The notes under the pieces: model-generated
Database searches by the model: none
Seen by the model: only the letters and a program-made list of their open reading frames with translations
What the model was told of the DNA's origin: nothing
Source of the DNA: Agapetus fuscipes
Taxonomy: Eukaryota; Arthropoda; Insecta; Trichoptera; Glossosomatidae
Assembly (NCBI GenBank): GCA_951799405.1
Contig: OX637353.1
Location: 16,120,001-16,184,000 of the forward strand
Direction of reading: 5' to 3'
DNA length: 64,000 nt
Part shown: in pieces, positions 9,859 through 19,890 of the stretch
How the letters are laid out: every line of letters starts with the position of its first letter
Numbering within the stretch: the first letter of the stretch is position 1
Position numbers and translations under genes: made by a program

Positions 9859-10101
9859 CGGGGCTATTCTTACACATTTTAGTCGTCGGTTGAGCCCACG
9901 CTTTGACAAACTAATGATGTATTTTTATGAAGACCTGTCAATCCAAGATGGCCGCAAGTGTACAGCTGATTTGTTTTAATACAAATATTACAAAATTCGG
10001 CAGGTAAGAATGACCGTGCTGATGAAACTTCCAACGCAGGCAACATTAGTTTGTCAAAGCGTGGGCTCAACCGACGACTAAAATGTCTAAGAATAGCCCC
10101 G
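9859..10101. mobile_element. MITE-H, long-palindrome element
   Basis: Arms of about 57 bp: GGGGCTATTCTTACACATTT... at the left and the inverted ...AAAATGTCTAAGAATAGCCC at the right, both containing GAGCCCACGCTTTGACAAAC or its complement. A second copy at 17314-17874 is split by an L2B insertion. Confidence 0.85.
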
Positions 10102-10139
10102 ATACAATTTAAGTTCTCATTTGTAGGTGTAATACTTTT

Positions 10140-10400
10140 GCTATAATCCACAATCAAAGTTGCAAAGATGTATTACATTTCATTTTTAAATGCATTCAAA
10201 TAAGCAGACACTTATAAGTTCACGCTTACAAATGCCGCAAGTGAACTTACAACATCTCAAATGAATATAAACCCTGCAAACTCTTGCCAATCTCTCCTGA
10301 AACAGAGGAGGCATTCGCAAAGTGAACCTTTTATTTTTAAATGGGTGATCAGCGTCATACCAGCCTATCTTTCCTGAATTAGAGGTGACTTTCCAAAAGT
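10140..10400 (-). repeat. Rep-D copy, diverged
   Basis: Recognisable from CAAAGTTGCAAAGATGTATT and CATTCAAATAAGCAGACAC. The 5' portion is disturbed and partly duplicated (TTTCCTGAATTAGAGGTGAC). Confidence 0.6.
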
Positions 10401-10589
10401 GAACCGTTTTTTACAGTTTGTACATGGATACTGTATCTGTGTGAATATCCGAAGCTTCATATCCATAACACCCCTACCTCACAAACATCGTGAACAGCTT
10501 CCGGGCATTGATAAGGCGCCTTTAAAACTTTAATGGAAGGGCGCGTGAACAGTTTTTTTCTACCATCGCATCATTACGAGGTGAGGTGA

Positions 10590-10883
10590 GTGTGAGGGGG
10601 CGGACACTTAGGTCAGCGGGGTGTCGAGCTGTCAGGTTGGTGCAGCCTCGCCGTCAAATATGCACTAATTTTGGGGATCGCGCTTTCCGGTTTGCGGGGG
10701 AACAGACTGCCACCCGGAGTGAGGATTTCGGAATCTGTTGGCATTTTTAAGAAAGCACTCAAACAGCACCTTTTTAAAATATCTCATTCATGATTAGGAG
10801 GGCCCTTGAGGTGTGACATACACAAAAACGGCGCTCTTTTGTCATGTATAAATTTTTAATGAAATAAATTATCCTCATATATA
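10590..10883 (+). mobile_element. L2A LINE 3' end
   Basis: Degraded coding for a GDRAFRFAG-like stretch near 10675, a FKKALKQHLFK-like end near 10750-10785, then GGCCCTTGAGGTGTGACATA and AAAAACGGCGCTCTTTTG, ending in a TA-rich tail. 5'-truncated. Confidence 0.75.
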
Positions 10884-11338
10884 TTGTTACGTTTTTCCTG
10901 GGTTCTTTTAATTAAAACACAAGTTTAACACAAGTTAGCCATACAGTTTATTTACACAGACTTTCTTACAATAGATTTATTTTAACAGACTTATTCTAAC
11001 AGATTTATTTTAACACACTTATTTATTTCGCACAGATTACATTTATTTTACACCATATTGGTCGCCCTAGTAACTAGATATTCCACTGTGTGAGTGCTTC
11101 AAAAGACTGACTCGCTTCAGCCCATTGTCGCCCTTCTTATAGCGGAACCTAGGGGCCATTCCAGCCTGCCCTAGAAACTTCCACTACCACAGTTGTATAG
11201 ACGATTCTGGACATATTTATTTCATGAAGAGTCCATTTCCTACCTACATACACACCTTACAATTACAATCGTCTGGGCCAGAACATTCTCTCAAAACACA
11301 CGTACACCAATAAACATCTACCAGTGTATTTCGTTACA
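10884..11338 (+). mobile_element. Probable solo LTR
   Basis: The segment begins TGTTACGTTTTT and ends CGTTACA, giving TG...CA ends with short inverted TGTTACG/CGTTACA termini. ATAT on both sides is compatible with a short target duplication, though the flank is itself TA-repeat. It contains an AATAAA at about 11310. No internal retroelement coding is present. The orientation is inferred from the AATAAA position. Confidence 0.5.
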
Positions 11339-11576
11339 ATATATATATATATATATATATATTTCGCATTTTTAATGTGAAATGAACTTCTTTATTTTAC
11401 TTATATTTTATTTTACCGAGGAGCAAACCAGATACAGACACGATTATAAAAAAACAAGAGTGAATGGATACATGTAGGTACTGTAAAGTGCCTTAATCCT
11501 AAAGATACTTGTTCAGCTTTAAGCTCTATTTTTGATCTTCCTCTTCGTCTTTTTTTTGTCTTTGGTGACTTCTCTG

Positions 11577-11825
11577 ACCGGTCCGTAGTCTAGTGGTTAA
11601 CACTTCAGACTCGTGATTGTAAGGTAGTGGGTTCGAATCCCAGCGGAGCAAGAAACAATATCTCATTTGCTCTTCGCTGGGTTGGAAAATTAATCTGCCT
11701 TTACCATAGACCGGTCACCATAGGCCCATCCAGCCTTACAGCAACTGGGTCGTGCTTTGGGATTGGCGCTTTCTACAGCGACGACCAAGCTTGCAGAGTG
11801 TTTTTGAAGTGTACATAATTGGTAA
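11577..11825 (+). mobile_element. SINE-A, tail-truncated
   Basis: The head GACCGGTCCGTAGTCTAGTG through GGGTTCGAATCCCAGCGG and the body to GCGACGACCAAGCTTGCAGA are present. The L2A-like tail is missing. Confidence 0.8.
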
Positions 11826-11918
11826 ATGTTTTTTATTCGATCGTCTCTTAGCTTCACACGAACCATTCCAAGAATATTTTTACCTATTTATATCATTGCA
11901 TTATTTCTTATAACATTT

Positions 11919-12150
11919 CCTTGACTTATTCCTTGGTATGAGGCGGACCAACCTTACTGTAAAAACTGATACACTTTCCCAATGTCACCCCTGTTTCAGG
12001 GAAGGTCGGCAAAAGTTGCAGGGCTTATGTTCATTTGAGGTTTGGATTTAAATTTGTGAGTACACATGCAGCATTTGTAAGCGCGAACTTACACGTGTCT
12101 CTTTGTGGGTATGCACTTAATAAATGTTAACATATTTTTGCAACTTAGAT
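11919..12150 (+). repeat. Rep-D copy
   Basis: TTCCTTGACTTATTCCTTGG to TTTGCAACTTAGATAAT, complete apart from the repeat tail. Confidence 0.8.
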
Positions 12151-12186
12151 AATTATTTTTATTAAATAGTCGTTGAAAAAGTAGTG

Positions 12187-12257
12187 TATGCCACTGTAAG
12201 TAATTAGCCATTGCCACACTCGTGTGGCAATGACCCTCATTACTTGAAAGTGACATA
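12187..12257. repeat. Short near-perfect hairpin
   Basis: CATTGCCACAC and GTGTGGCAATG pair around a 3-base loop. The stem extends outward, with GTATGCCACTGTAAGTAAT opposite ATTACTTGAAAGTGACATAC. It could be a tiny MITE or a structured transcript. Nothing else supports an RNA gene. Confidence 0.55.
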
Positions 12258-12404
12258 CATTTTTTATACACTTATAATTTTCTATTGGATTTCCTTTAAT
12301 AGTGTATTGGAATTACAATAAATAAATAGCAATATTTTTTCAACTATCGATTCTGCCATCTTTAAACCGGAATACAGCATCCGTACACATCCATTCCTCA
12401 CAGT

Positions 12405-12657
12405 TCGTCCTCCCAATGCTTGTTTGGCTTATCTACCATTTGATTCAAACATGACCTATCAATTTTCAGAATCATATTCTACACAATCTGAGCAGTAAAG
12501 TAAAAAAACGTAAAACACGATAATGTGAGGGTTGTTTTAAATAATTTCAAAGTAAATTAACAATTTTATAAGACGCATTGGTTCAGTACACATAAAAACA
12601 TTGCTCATGTGAAATTACCTCTGTTGGACATAAGACAAACAGGTACTAAGGAGACGA
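12405..12657 (+). mobile_element. MITE-E, uninterrupted copy
   Basis: From CGTCCTCCCAATGCTTGTTT to AACAGGTACTAAGGAGACG, about 250 bp. This gives the family's native length and organisation. Confidence 0.8.
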
Positions 12658-12983
12658 GTTGTCGACTTAGTTTGTATTTTATACGGCGCCCCAAGTATAA
12701 AGCGTTTGATTTAAAAAAGTTTATTGAAAACTTAAAATTTCACTGCAGGCGCTGCTTCAATTTCAATACTTAATTCGTTGATCGTAATGTTTATGGTGAG
12801 TGGAATACATACTTGAATAATGTAGGTAGTGTTGGATGGTGACGCCGGACGATGGCGGTCTTAGAAAAACCGGATCGTCTCAAATAGGGCAACCGCTTCT
12901 GTGAGAGAAAAATGCTTGGAATATTTCTCTCTGGAAATAGTGCGCCATCTCGACCGACATATCAGCCGTTCGGTGACAGGATA
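12658..12983. other. No recognised feature
   Basis: A less AT-rich patch (12835-12965) lies next to the FB1 end. A minus-strand ORF covers part of it only because it reads out of the FB1 array. Confidence 0.4.
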
Positions 12984-13811
12984 GAATGGCACAGTGACAA
13001 AACGACACACGACAGAACGACACATGACAGAACAGCACGTGACACAAAGATACGTAACAAGAACGACACATGACATAACAGCACGTGGCATAACGATACA
13101 TGACAGAACTACACGTGACATAAAGCAACATGATAGAACATCACGTGACATAACGACACATGGCAGAACAACACGTGACATAACGACACATGATAGAACA
13201 ACACGTGACATAACGACACGTGACATAATGACAGAACAGCACGTGACATAACGACACATGACAGAATTACACGTGACATAGCGACACATGAAACACGACA
13301 GACCAACACGTGACTGATTAAATAAATAAATAAATAAAAAATAAATAACGACACATGACAGAATTACACGTGACATAGTGACACATGACAGAACGACACA
13401 CGACAGACCAACACGTGACATAACGACACATGACAGAACAGCACGCGACATAACGACACATGACAGAACAGCACGTGACATAACGACACGTGACAGAACG
13501 ACACGGGACATAAATACACGTGACAAGAACGACACATGACAGAGCATCATAATGACAGTGCATCACGTGATAGACCATCTCTATGACAAAACAAAAAACA
13601 TCACATGATGTTTGTAATGTGATATTTTGTCATGATGTTTTGTCTTTTGATGTTTTGTCATTGTGATGTTATTTCCTGTGATGTTTTGTCATGTAATGTA
13701 CTGTCATTGTGATGTTCTGTCATGTGTCGTTCTGTCATATGTCATTCTGTCATGTGTCGTTCTGTCATATGTCATTCTGTCATGTGTCGTTCTGTCACTG
13801 TGTAGTTCTAG
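12984..13811. mobile_element. FB1 fold-back element, most complete copy
   Basis: The left arm (12984-13605) starts AATGGCACAGTGACAAAACG and is a tandem series of ACGACACATGACAGA / ACGACACGTGACATA units changing inward to ACATCACATGA-type units. The right arm (13612-13811) is the inverse, TTTTGTCATTGTGATG inward and TGTGTCGTTCTGTCA outward, ending GTCACTGTGTAGTTCT. The arms meet near 13608 with almost no spacer. Long overlapping ORFs on both strands (for example 12861-13550) come from the tandem repeats and are not genes. Confidence 0.8.
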
Positions 13812-13925
13812 CACGGAACCCAGCCGTCCATAAGTTGCAATTCATGAAAGGAAATACTTTATTTTTTTGCGTTTAATTGTGCACTCGTCTAAACTCATTC
13901 ATATTGCCCACCGCCATTGATTGCC

Positions 13926-14207
13926 TTGTTTGGCTTATCTGCAATTTGATGCAAACATGACCTTTCAATGAAATTGTCTTAACAATCACATTCTACACAA
14001 TCTTAGCTAAGAAAAACCCGTTAAACACAATAATGTGAGAGCTGTTTTTGATATTTTCTAAATTAATTTCTTGCATTCATAGGACACATTGGTTCAGTAC
14101 GCTTATATACATTGCTCATGTGAAATTACCTCAGATAGACATTGGCATACTAATAACTCTATGCAGATAGATAGAAAACAAAGAGATAGAAGACAAACAG
14201 GCACTAT
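13926..14207 (+). mobile_element. MITE-E copy, right end split off
   Basis: GATTGCCTTGTTTGGCTTAT to GACAAACAGGCACTAT, with a small AGATAGATAGAAAACA insertion near 14160. The right terminus is cut by a different MITE at 14208. Confidence 0.7.
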
Positions 14208-14470
14208 GGGGCCGTCCATAAATTACGTCATCGATTTTGGCCGATCCAATAGTCATTATCTAATGACTCCCTCCCCCCCTCTTTCTGTAATAATGGATGA
14301 GCTTAATAATTAATAATGTTATATTACTTACATAATATTTTGTATATTTTGTAGAAATTGGTATTTACAAGAATGACGTCACTTTTGGTACTCGTACATC
14401 ATTTGCCATCATCCGCAGACCAGACTCCCCCCCCCCCTTAATGCGGATGACGTAATATATGGACAGCCCC
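14208..14470. mobile_element. MITE-L, 263 bp, TAT target duplication
   Basis: Termini GGGGCCGTCCATAAATTACG and CGTAATATATGGACAGCCCC are inverted repeats of about 24 bp. TAT at 14205-14207 and 14471-14473 gives a 3-bp duplication, compatible with the PIF/Harbinger type. It lies inside MITE-E. Confidence 0.8.
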
Positions 14471-14499
14471 TATGAGGATGATCTATAATCGAAGTTACA

Positions 14500-14960
14500 A
14501 AAATATATTAATATTTAAAATTAATATTAAATAAATGCCCACAAACAGACAAGTCCGTGAACAATGAACTTTTACCGACCTTCCCTGAAACGGGGGCGGC
14601 ATTGGTAAAGTGAACCGTATTTTACCGCATGGGTTGTCAGCCTCATACCAACCTATAAGGCAAGTAAATATCAGGTTATAGGTTGCTAATCCGGACTCTC
14701 GACATGGAATGCAAGCATTCTACCAACTGAGCTAACTACATCTTTTTCTATTACTATCCTTATTTTTTTCATTCGCCCATCCCTAGCAGGGTTTATGTTT
14801 ATATGTCCAGGTTTGGGTGTTTATTTTGTAAGTGCCATGCAGCATGTCTGAGCTCGAACTCACACGTGTCTGCTTGTGGCATGACATGATATGACATGAT
14901 AATGCATTAATTATAAGTCAGTAATATCGATAGAAGTTTGCAACTTGGATTATACATGGT
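14500..14960. repeat. Rep-D (-), SINE-B head fragment (-), Rep-D (+)
   Basis: 14500-14665 is a shortened minus-strand Rep-D. 14690-14755 contains the reversed SINE-B head (ATGGAATGCAAGCATTCTAC, CAACTGAGCTAAC). 14790-14960 is a diverged plus-strand Rep-D (GCAGGGTTTATG, CACACGTGTCTGCTTGTGG, TTTGCAACTTGGATTAT). Confidence 0.55.
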
Positions 14961-15229
14961 ATCGAGAGTATCGCAACCTCAAAGGTAAAATAATTTGAGA
15001 AATTGTCGATTAAACATTTTCCTGGGTGTAACTTCTCATAGTAAGTGAACTTATTGTAAGGAAGTGCTCATGAAAACTACCACACTACAGGATTTTCACA
15101 CTTAGTTAGTGTTTTCTCTCCTAGAAAAAAGGAAAAACGGTTAATTTACCTGATAAACCCATGTTAGCTTAATATGAACTTTATTCAGTTTTACCTTTAA
15201 GGTATCGATACAAATCCCCAGGAGGTATG

Positions 15230-15935
15230 AACGCGTGGTTCGGCTACATACTGGTTTGGGTGCCAATATACAACGACACAGTTGATGAATTTAGATACTT
15301 GGGAAGTATGTTTGAAAAGAATGGAAAGATGACAAGAGAACTTGAGAATAGGGTGTGCAAGGGAAAGCAAGTGGTCGGTGCAATAGGAAGAATAGCAAAG
15401 AACAAGCGATTGACGATGGATCTGAGAATGGCGGTACACAATGGCATATTGTTACCGACTTTGATGTATGGAAGTGAAGCATGGACAGTGAATGATAGCG
15501 AAATGAGTAAAGTATGTACGGTGGAAATGAAGCATTCGAGAAGTATGACAGGAAAAACTTTGAGGGATAGAGTAAGGAATGAATGGGTAAAAAAAGAATG
15601 TAATTTGAAAGAGGATGTGAAAGTTAAAGTACAAAAGAATGTGATGAGATGGTTTGGGCATGTGGAAAGAATGAAAGATGATAGACTGACAAAGTATGTA
15701 TACAAAGAAAGTGTGAAAGGAAAAGAGGGAAGGGACGACCGAGAAAAGTATGGAGTGATCAAATTGAGGAGATTGTGAAAGAATGGGATATACAAAGTGA
15801 GCGTAAAAGAAGAAAATGCATGAAAAAGGTGACGGATATGAAGGAATTGAAAGAGGTATGTCAGGATAGGAAAAAATGGAGGCAACTCTGCAGAGGCTCT
15901 GGCCACCCCTAGCGTAATGGCGAGTTACAGTTACA
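15230..15935 (+). mobile_element. RTE-like LINE 3' end with C-terminal coding
   Basis: An open stretch of 183 codons (15227-15778) reads EFRYLGSMFEKNGKM, GILLPTLMYGSEAW, KNVMRWFGHVERMKDDRLTK and then shifts frame into GRPRKVWSDQIEEIVKEWD-type sequence and KKWRQLCRGSGHP. This is the standard C-terminal region after the RT domain in RTE-like LINEs. The RT core is absent. The element ends in a GTTACA microsatellite tail (about 15923-15940). At least one frameshift near 15725 makes it a pseudogene. Confidence 0.8.
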
Positions 15936-16150
15936 GTTACAGTGACAAAACGACACATAATAGGACGACACATGACATAACGACACATGACGGAACGACA
16001 CATGACAGATAGAGACAAGACTGAACGACACATGACATAAAGAGACACGGCAGAACGACACAGACAGAACATCACAATGACTGTACATCACATGACAAAA
16101 CATCACTATGATATAACATCACAGGAAAGTACATCACAAAGTCCATCATC
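15936..16150. repeat. FB1 arm abutting the LINE tail
   Basis: CAGTGACAAAACGACACATA starts immediately at the GTTACA tail. Inner ACATCACAATGACTGTACAT units follow. No opposite arm is visible nearby. Confidence 0.7.
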
Positions 16151-16290
16151 AGATGATGTGCTGAATACAACCAACAGGTATGTACATAGGTAGAGCGAGG
16201 TTGGTTGGGCAACCCTCGCAGCGGCGCGCACTCCTCACAGGCAAGCAGCATTCCTCAGGTGATTCAACATACCAGTGTTTACACTTTATC

Positions 16291-16292
16291 CT

Positions 16293-16325
<33 letters not shown>
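16291..16325. repeat. (CA)n microsatellite
   Basis: Uninterrupted CA run. The small ORFs across it on both strands are artefacts. Confidence 0.95.
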
Positions 16326-16329
<4 letters not shown>

Positions 16330-16479
16330 AGTAGACGAGGCACGAGTCCACCATTGATAATATATAAGTGGAAGCAAAACTAGTGTAAGGCATTGGAGAA
16401 TATTAGTCTGGTAGGTTGACTTGTGTGTTTAATTTTTTTTATGTAAAAAAAAAGATTTGTGAAGAGAAATGCAATTCAC

Positions 16480-16693
16480 CTACCTATTCTGCCTGGCCAG
16501 AAAGAGGTATTTATATCATCAATTAATAATTCAGTATTGTTTATTTTTATGAATTATTAATTAATAATTATCCAATGATATCTGTTAAACCAGGATCAAA
16601 GTTATGATAAAATGACCCAGGCGGGGATCGAACCGACGTTATTCTATTCCAAATACGCTAGAAGAATCAGCCCACTTGGCCCCCTCAGCCATG
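16480..16693 (-). mobile_element. SINE-C copy
   Basis: On the minus strand: a tRNA-like head starting near GGCTGAGGGGGCCAAGTGGG with box B-like GTCGGTTCGATCCCCGCC, then a body with ATCCTGGTTTAACAGATATC and an AT-rich part, ending CTGGCCAGGC. A matching body occurs at 61940-62115, so this is a repeat family and not a single-copy tRNA. Confidence 0.7.
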
Positions 16694-16714
16694 ATTTCTT
16701 TATTTTCTTTTCTA

Positions 16715-16960
16715 AGTGATAAAAGAGCGCCGTTTTTGTGTGTGTCACACCTCAAGGGCTCTTATTACGAATGAGATACTTTATAAAGGTGCTCGCTTAA
16801 AAATACCAACAGATTCTGAAACCTTCACTCCGGGTGGCAGTCTGTTCCACTCCATATGTACCAGCAATCCGTAAAAAAGGGATCCCCAAAATTAATGCGT
16901 ATTCTCGTAGACTCCACGCTGACCTCAGTGGCTCAGCAAACCTTGCCGGTATTAATTATG
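16715..16960 (-). mobile_element. L2A LINE 3' end
   Basis: The minus strand shows the WNRLP/ECRL-like region (CACTCCGGGTGGCAGTCTGT), then AGGTGTGACACACACAAAAA and CGGCGCTC. Strongly 5'-truncated. Confidence 0.75.
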
Positions 16961-17265
16961 AGATTGAAATGAACGCCGAAATGGGAAATCATCTCTGACA
17001 CCCTCGATGCATTCTACCAACTGAGCCAACGATCGGACTTTTACGAGCTTTGTCGTCGCTACAAAGCGCCAATTCTCAAGACGAGACCCAGTTGCTGTAA
17101 TGCTGAATGGACATTCGGTGACCGGTCTTTGGTAAAGGTTTATTCATTTTTCAACCCAGTGAAGAGCATATTTGAAAATGTAAATGGAATATTTTTGTGC
17201 TCCGCCGGTATTCAAGCCCACGACCTACCATTTATGAGTCCGAAACGCTAAACACTGGACAGGTT
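16955..17265 (-). mobile_element. SINE-A::SINE-B composite, degraded
   Basis: The SINE-B head (CATTCTACCAACTGAGCCAA) is joined through GATCGGACTTTTACGAGCTT to the SINE-A body and head (17050-17265). The order is A then B on the minus strand, as in the other composites. Confidence 0.7.
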
Positions 17266-17313
17266 GACTTGCCTAAATGGAAAAAATATGTATGAAAACC
17301 GAACCACACTAAC

Positions 17314-17874
17314 GGGGCTATTCTTATGATGATGATAATGATGAGTTGATAATTTCTTTATAGCGCCGTTTCATGATTTAGTCACTCCAAGGGCGCTGGT
17401 GCAAACGATGCCAGAAATTTGCTTGTCTTCAGTGCATTCCGGAACTTTCCATGGTCCTCTAGCTCTCTCACATGATGTGGCAGGTGGTTCCAGGCCAGAG
17501 GGCCAGCAACTGCCAATGCACGCTCTCCAAATATTGTGTTAACTCTTCTTATAGGTTCTTCAATCCTTGATTTGGCTCCAGTCTCAGCCGAGCGCAGTGT
17601 AAGGCTTTTTTTGCCGAGGGTGACTGGTTTAGGTCTTAGACATTTTAGTCGTCGGTTGAGCCCACGCTTTGACAAACTAATGGTGCCTACGCTGGAAGTT
17701 TCATCAGCACGGTCATTCGTAGGTAACTACCTACTTTTGTAATATTTGTATGAAAACATATCAGCTGTTCACTTGCGGCCATCTTGGATTGACAGGTCTT
17801 CATACAAATGCATAATTAGTTTGTCAAAGCGTAGGTAGGCTCAACCGACGACTATAATGTCTAAGAATAGCCCC
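17314..17874. mobile_element. MITE-H split by an L2B insertion
   Basis: GGGGCTATTCTTA at 17314 and GTCTAAGAATAGCCCC at the right are the MITE-H ends. Interior blocks match 9859-10101 in the same order. The left arm is interrupted after TTCTTA. Confidence 0.8.
17327..17633 (-). mobile_element. L2B LINE 3' end with 5-bp TSD
   Basis: TCTTA occurs at 17322-17326 and 17634-17638, a candidate target duplication. The minus strand codes FGERALAVAGPLAWNHLPHHVRE, KFRNALKTSKF and ends AGCGCCCTTGGAGTGACTAA with a GAT-rich microsatellite tail. The 97-codon ORF over it fuses MITE and LINE sequence. Confidence 0.8.
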
Positions 17875-17921
17875 GTAAGAGTTCTCTGGCATCTTCCATG
17901 CATATTTCTATTTTCTCGATT

Positions 17922-18248
17922 GTCCGGTCGATAGCTCAGTTGGTAGAGTGCTTGCATTCTACCCCGTGAGCTCGGGTTCGAATCCCACCGAGGAGGGTGT
18001 CAGAAATGATTTCCTATTTCGGTGTTTATTTCAAACCCCATAATAAAAATACAGGCAAGGTTTACTCAGCCTTCACAAGGAATGAGTACCAGCCCCATCG
18101 GGAGCTGGGAAACCCCCACTTCAACTGAAGTGGTTGGCGTAAGGCCGGCCCCCTTACCTGTAAAAATAAATAGGTTCAACTCGCCACATGCGACCCCTTC
18201 GGGGATAACGCGGCAAGAAGTTACACTATATGTGTAGCTTGGTTGCGT
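17922..18248 (+). mobile_element. SINE-B, full-length reference copy
   Basis: Head GTCCGGTCGATAGCTCAGTT, box B GGGTTCGAATCCCACCGAG, body GGTGTCAGAAATGATTTCC, GGAGCTGGGAAACCCCCACT, GGCCGGCCCCCTTACCTG, 3' end ATATGTGTAGCTTGGTTGCG. All blocks are in order, so I used it to judge the other copies. Confidence 0.88.
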
Positions 18249-18534
18249 TTTTTTTGCGAGGGGAGTATATTTCATGTTTTATACTCGGATTACAATATTA
18301 TATGAGGCAAGTACCATCTTGTTTACTCTTTATATTTCACCTGCCCACATTTCTAATCAATAACCAGATTTAAATGATAAAAAGCAAACGCAGGCACACT
18401 GGACTACCGACAGAAATTAATTGCGAATCTAATCGATGGAATTAAAACAAAGTCGAGACGTGGGAAGTTATCCATTGCCAATTTAGAGAAACATTTTTGA
18501 GCATCTACTCTTCCTATATTATTAAAAACATTTT

Positions 18535-19010
18535 TCGCTTTAGAAAGATGATTGGATTGATTGGAAAAGTATACCGGAAGCTATCTCGAAAAAAATGGGT
18601 AGATTTTTTACTTTACGCAACGCAACTAAGCTACACATATAGTGTAACTATTTGACGCATTATCTCCGAAGAAGTCGGCGTGTGACGATGGAAACTTATT
18701 TACTATTAAAGTTAGGAAGCCGGCCTTACGTCAACCGCTTCAGTTGAAGTGGAGGTTTCTCAAATCAGGCTGAGAAGCCTTGCTGGTATTTTATTTTGGG
18801 TTTGAAGTAAACACCTAAACGTGAAATCATTTCTGACACCCTCGGTGGGATTCGAACCCGAGCCCACGGCATGGAATGCAAACACTTTGCCAACTAACTG
18901 AGCTAGCGATCACACTTATATACAGGTTTTTCGTTTTAGAAAGATATTTAGAACGATTGGAAAGTATACCGGAAGCTATCTCGAAAAAAGTGGGAAGATT
19001 TTCTACGTCA
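18535..19010 (+). repeat. 80-bp direct duplication flanking SINE-B
   Basis: AAAGTATACCGGAAGCTATC and its surroundings (18535-18612) recur at 18928-19010 with several differences. A minus-strand SINE-B (18617-18925) lies between. Confidence 0.65.
18617..18925 (-). mobile_element. SINE-B copy
   Basis: The minus-strand head has GGGTTCGAATCCCACCGAGG. The 3' end ACACTATATGTGTAGCTTAG lies at the left. Full length. Confidence 0.85.
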
Positions 19011-19049
19011 GAAACTAAATATTAATTATTAAGTTTTTTAAATTTATTT

Positions 19050-19610
19050 TTTACCGGCTGACCACCCATGCTGTAGAAAATGGTTCACTCTACCAATGGC
19101 ACCCCTTTTTCAGAGAAGGTCGGCAGGAGTTGCAGGGTGTATGTTCATTTGAGGTTATGTCCATTTTACCGGTCCGTAGTCCAGTGGTAACACTTCGGAC
19201 CCGTAAATGGAAGGTTGTGGGTTCGAATCACGGCGGAGCACAAAAAATATACCACTTATATATTCAAATTTGCTTTTCGCTGGGTTGAGAAATTCATAAA
19301 TCTTTACCAAAGACCGGTCATCAAAAGGTCCATCCAGCCTTACAGCAACTGGGTCTTGCTTGAGAATCAGCGCTTTCTACAGCGACGACGACAAAGCTCG
19401 CATAGGGCTCTTGAGGTGTGATACACACAAAAACAGCGCTCACCAAATAAATCAGTCTACTTTAATTTGAGATCTGGTTTTTATGTTGTAGGTTCACATG
19501 CGGCATGCGCAAGCGCCAACTTGTACGTGTCTGCTTGTGAGAATGCATGTAATGTTAATCCCCAATGTTACATATCTTTGCAACTTTGATTAGATTAGAT
19601 TAGGTTAGAC
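19050..19610 (+). repeat. Rep-D copy split by SINE-A
   Basis: The first half (GGCTGACCACCCATGCTGTA to TTCATTTGAGG) ends near 19165. The second half resumes near 19465 (GAGATCTGGTTTTTATG) and ends with a GATTAGATTAGATTAGG tail. Confidence 0.8.
19169..19455 (+). mobile_element. SINE-A, full length, inserted in Rep-D
   Basis: Head CCGGTCCGTAGTCCAGTGGT, box B-like GGGTTCGAATCACGGCGG, body, and complete L2A-like tail GGCTCTTGAGGTGTGATACA then AACAGCGCTCACCAAATAAA. Confidence 0.88.
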
Positions 19611-19890
19611 TTCCTTGACTTATAGGTTGGTATGAGGCTGACCACCCACACTGTAAAAACTTGGTTCACTGTTGCCAATGCAACCCCGGTTTCAGGCAAA
19701 AGCGTCAGAAGAATTTTGTAAATCTGGTAAACCTTTAAAAAATAAACAAAAGTTTGGCGTTTCTCCGAGCATCGAATATGATATAATACACATGCAGCAT
19801 TTGTAAGCGCAAACTTACACGTGTCTGCTTGTAGGCATGCATTTGATCTTAATTTTAAATTTTAATATATCTTTGCAACTTAGATAATAG
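19611..19890 (+). repeat. Rep-D copy, immediately downstream of another
   Basis: Starts TTCCTTGACTTATAGGTTGG right after the previous copy's tail. The middle (19717-19790) is replaced by unrelated sequence. The 3' half is intact. Confidence 0.75.

Larger units (their letters stand above)
9018..10475. mobile_element. hAT-like element with exact 8-bp TSD and four nested repeats
   Basis: ACCTCACA occurs at 9010-9017 and again at 10476-10483. Just inside are TCAGGGATGTTA and TAACACCCCT, short inverted ends of the hAT type. Residual element sequence is rich in GATATCC-like motifs (9030-9160, 10425-10475). The rest is filled by SINE-B, Rep-D, MITE-H and a second Rep-D. No transposase remains. Confidence 0.7.

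Noticed and set aside
12861..13578. Long ORFs rich in CHVSLCHVLFCHVS / VMSRVVLSCVV on the minus strand
   Set aside because: Translations of the FB1 tandem units in several frames; no unique sequence or start context.
12984..13811. CRISPR-like regularly spaced repeats
   Set aside because: No constant spacers; the units are contiguous variants in inverted arms and the DNA is eukaryotic.
16610..16693. tRNA with a long variable arm on the minus strand
   Set aside because: The downstream body is shared with 61940-62115, so it is a SINE-C head.
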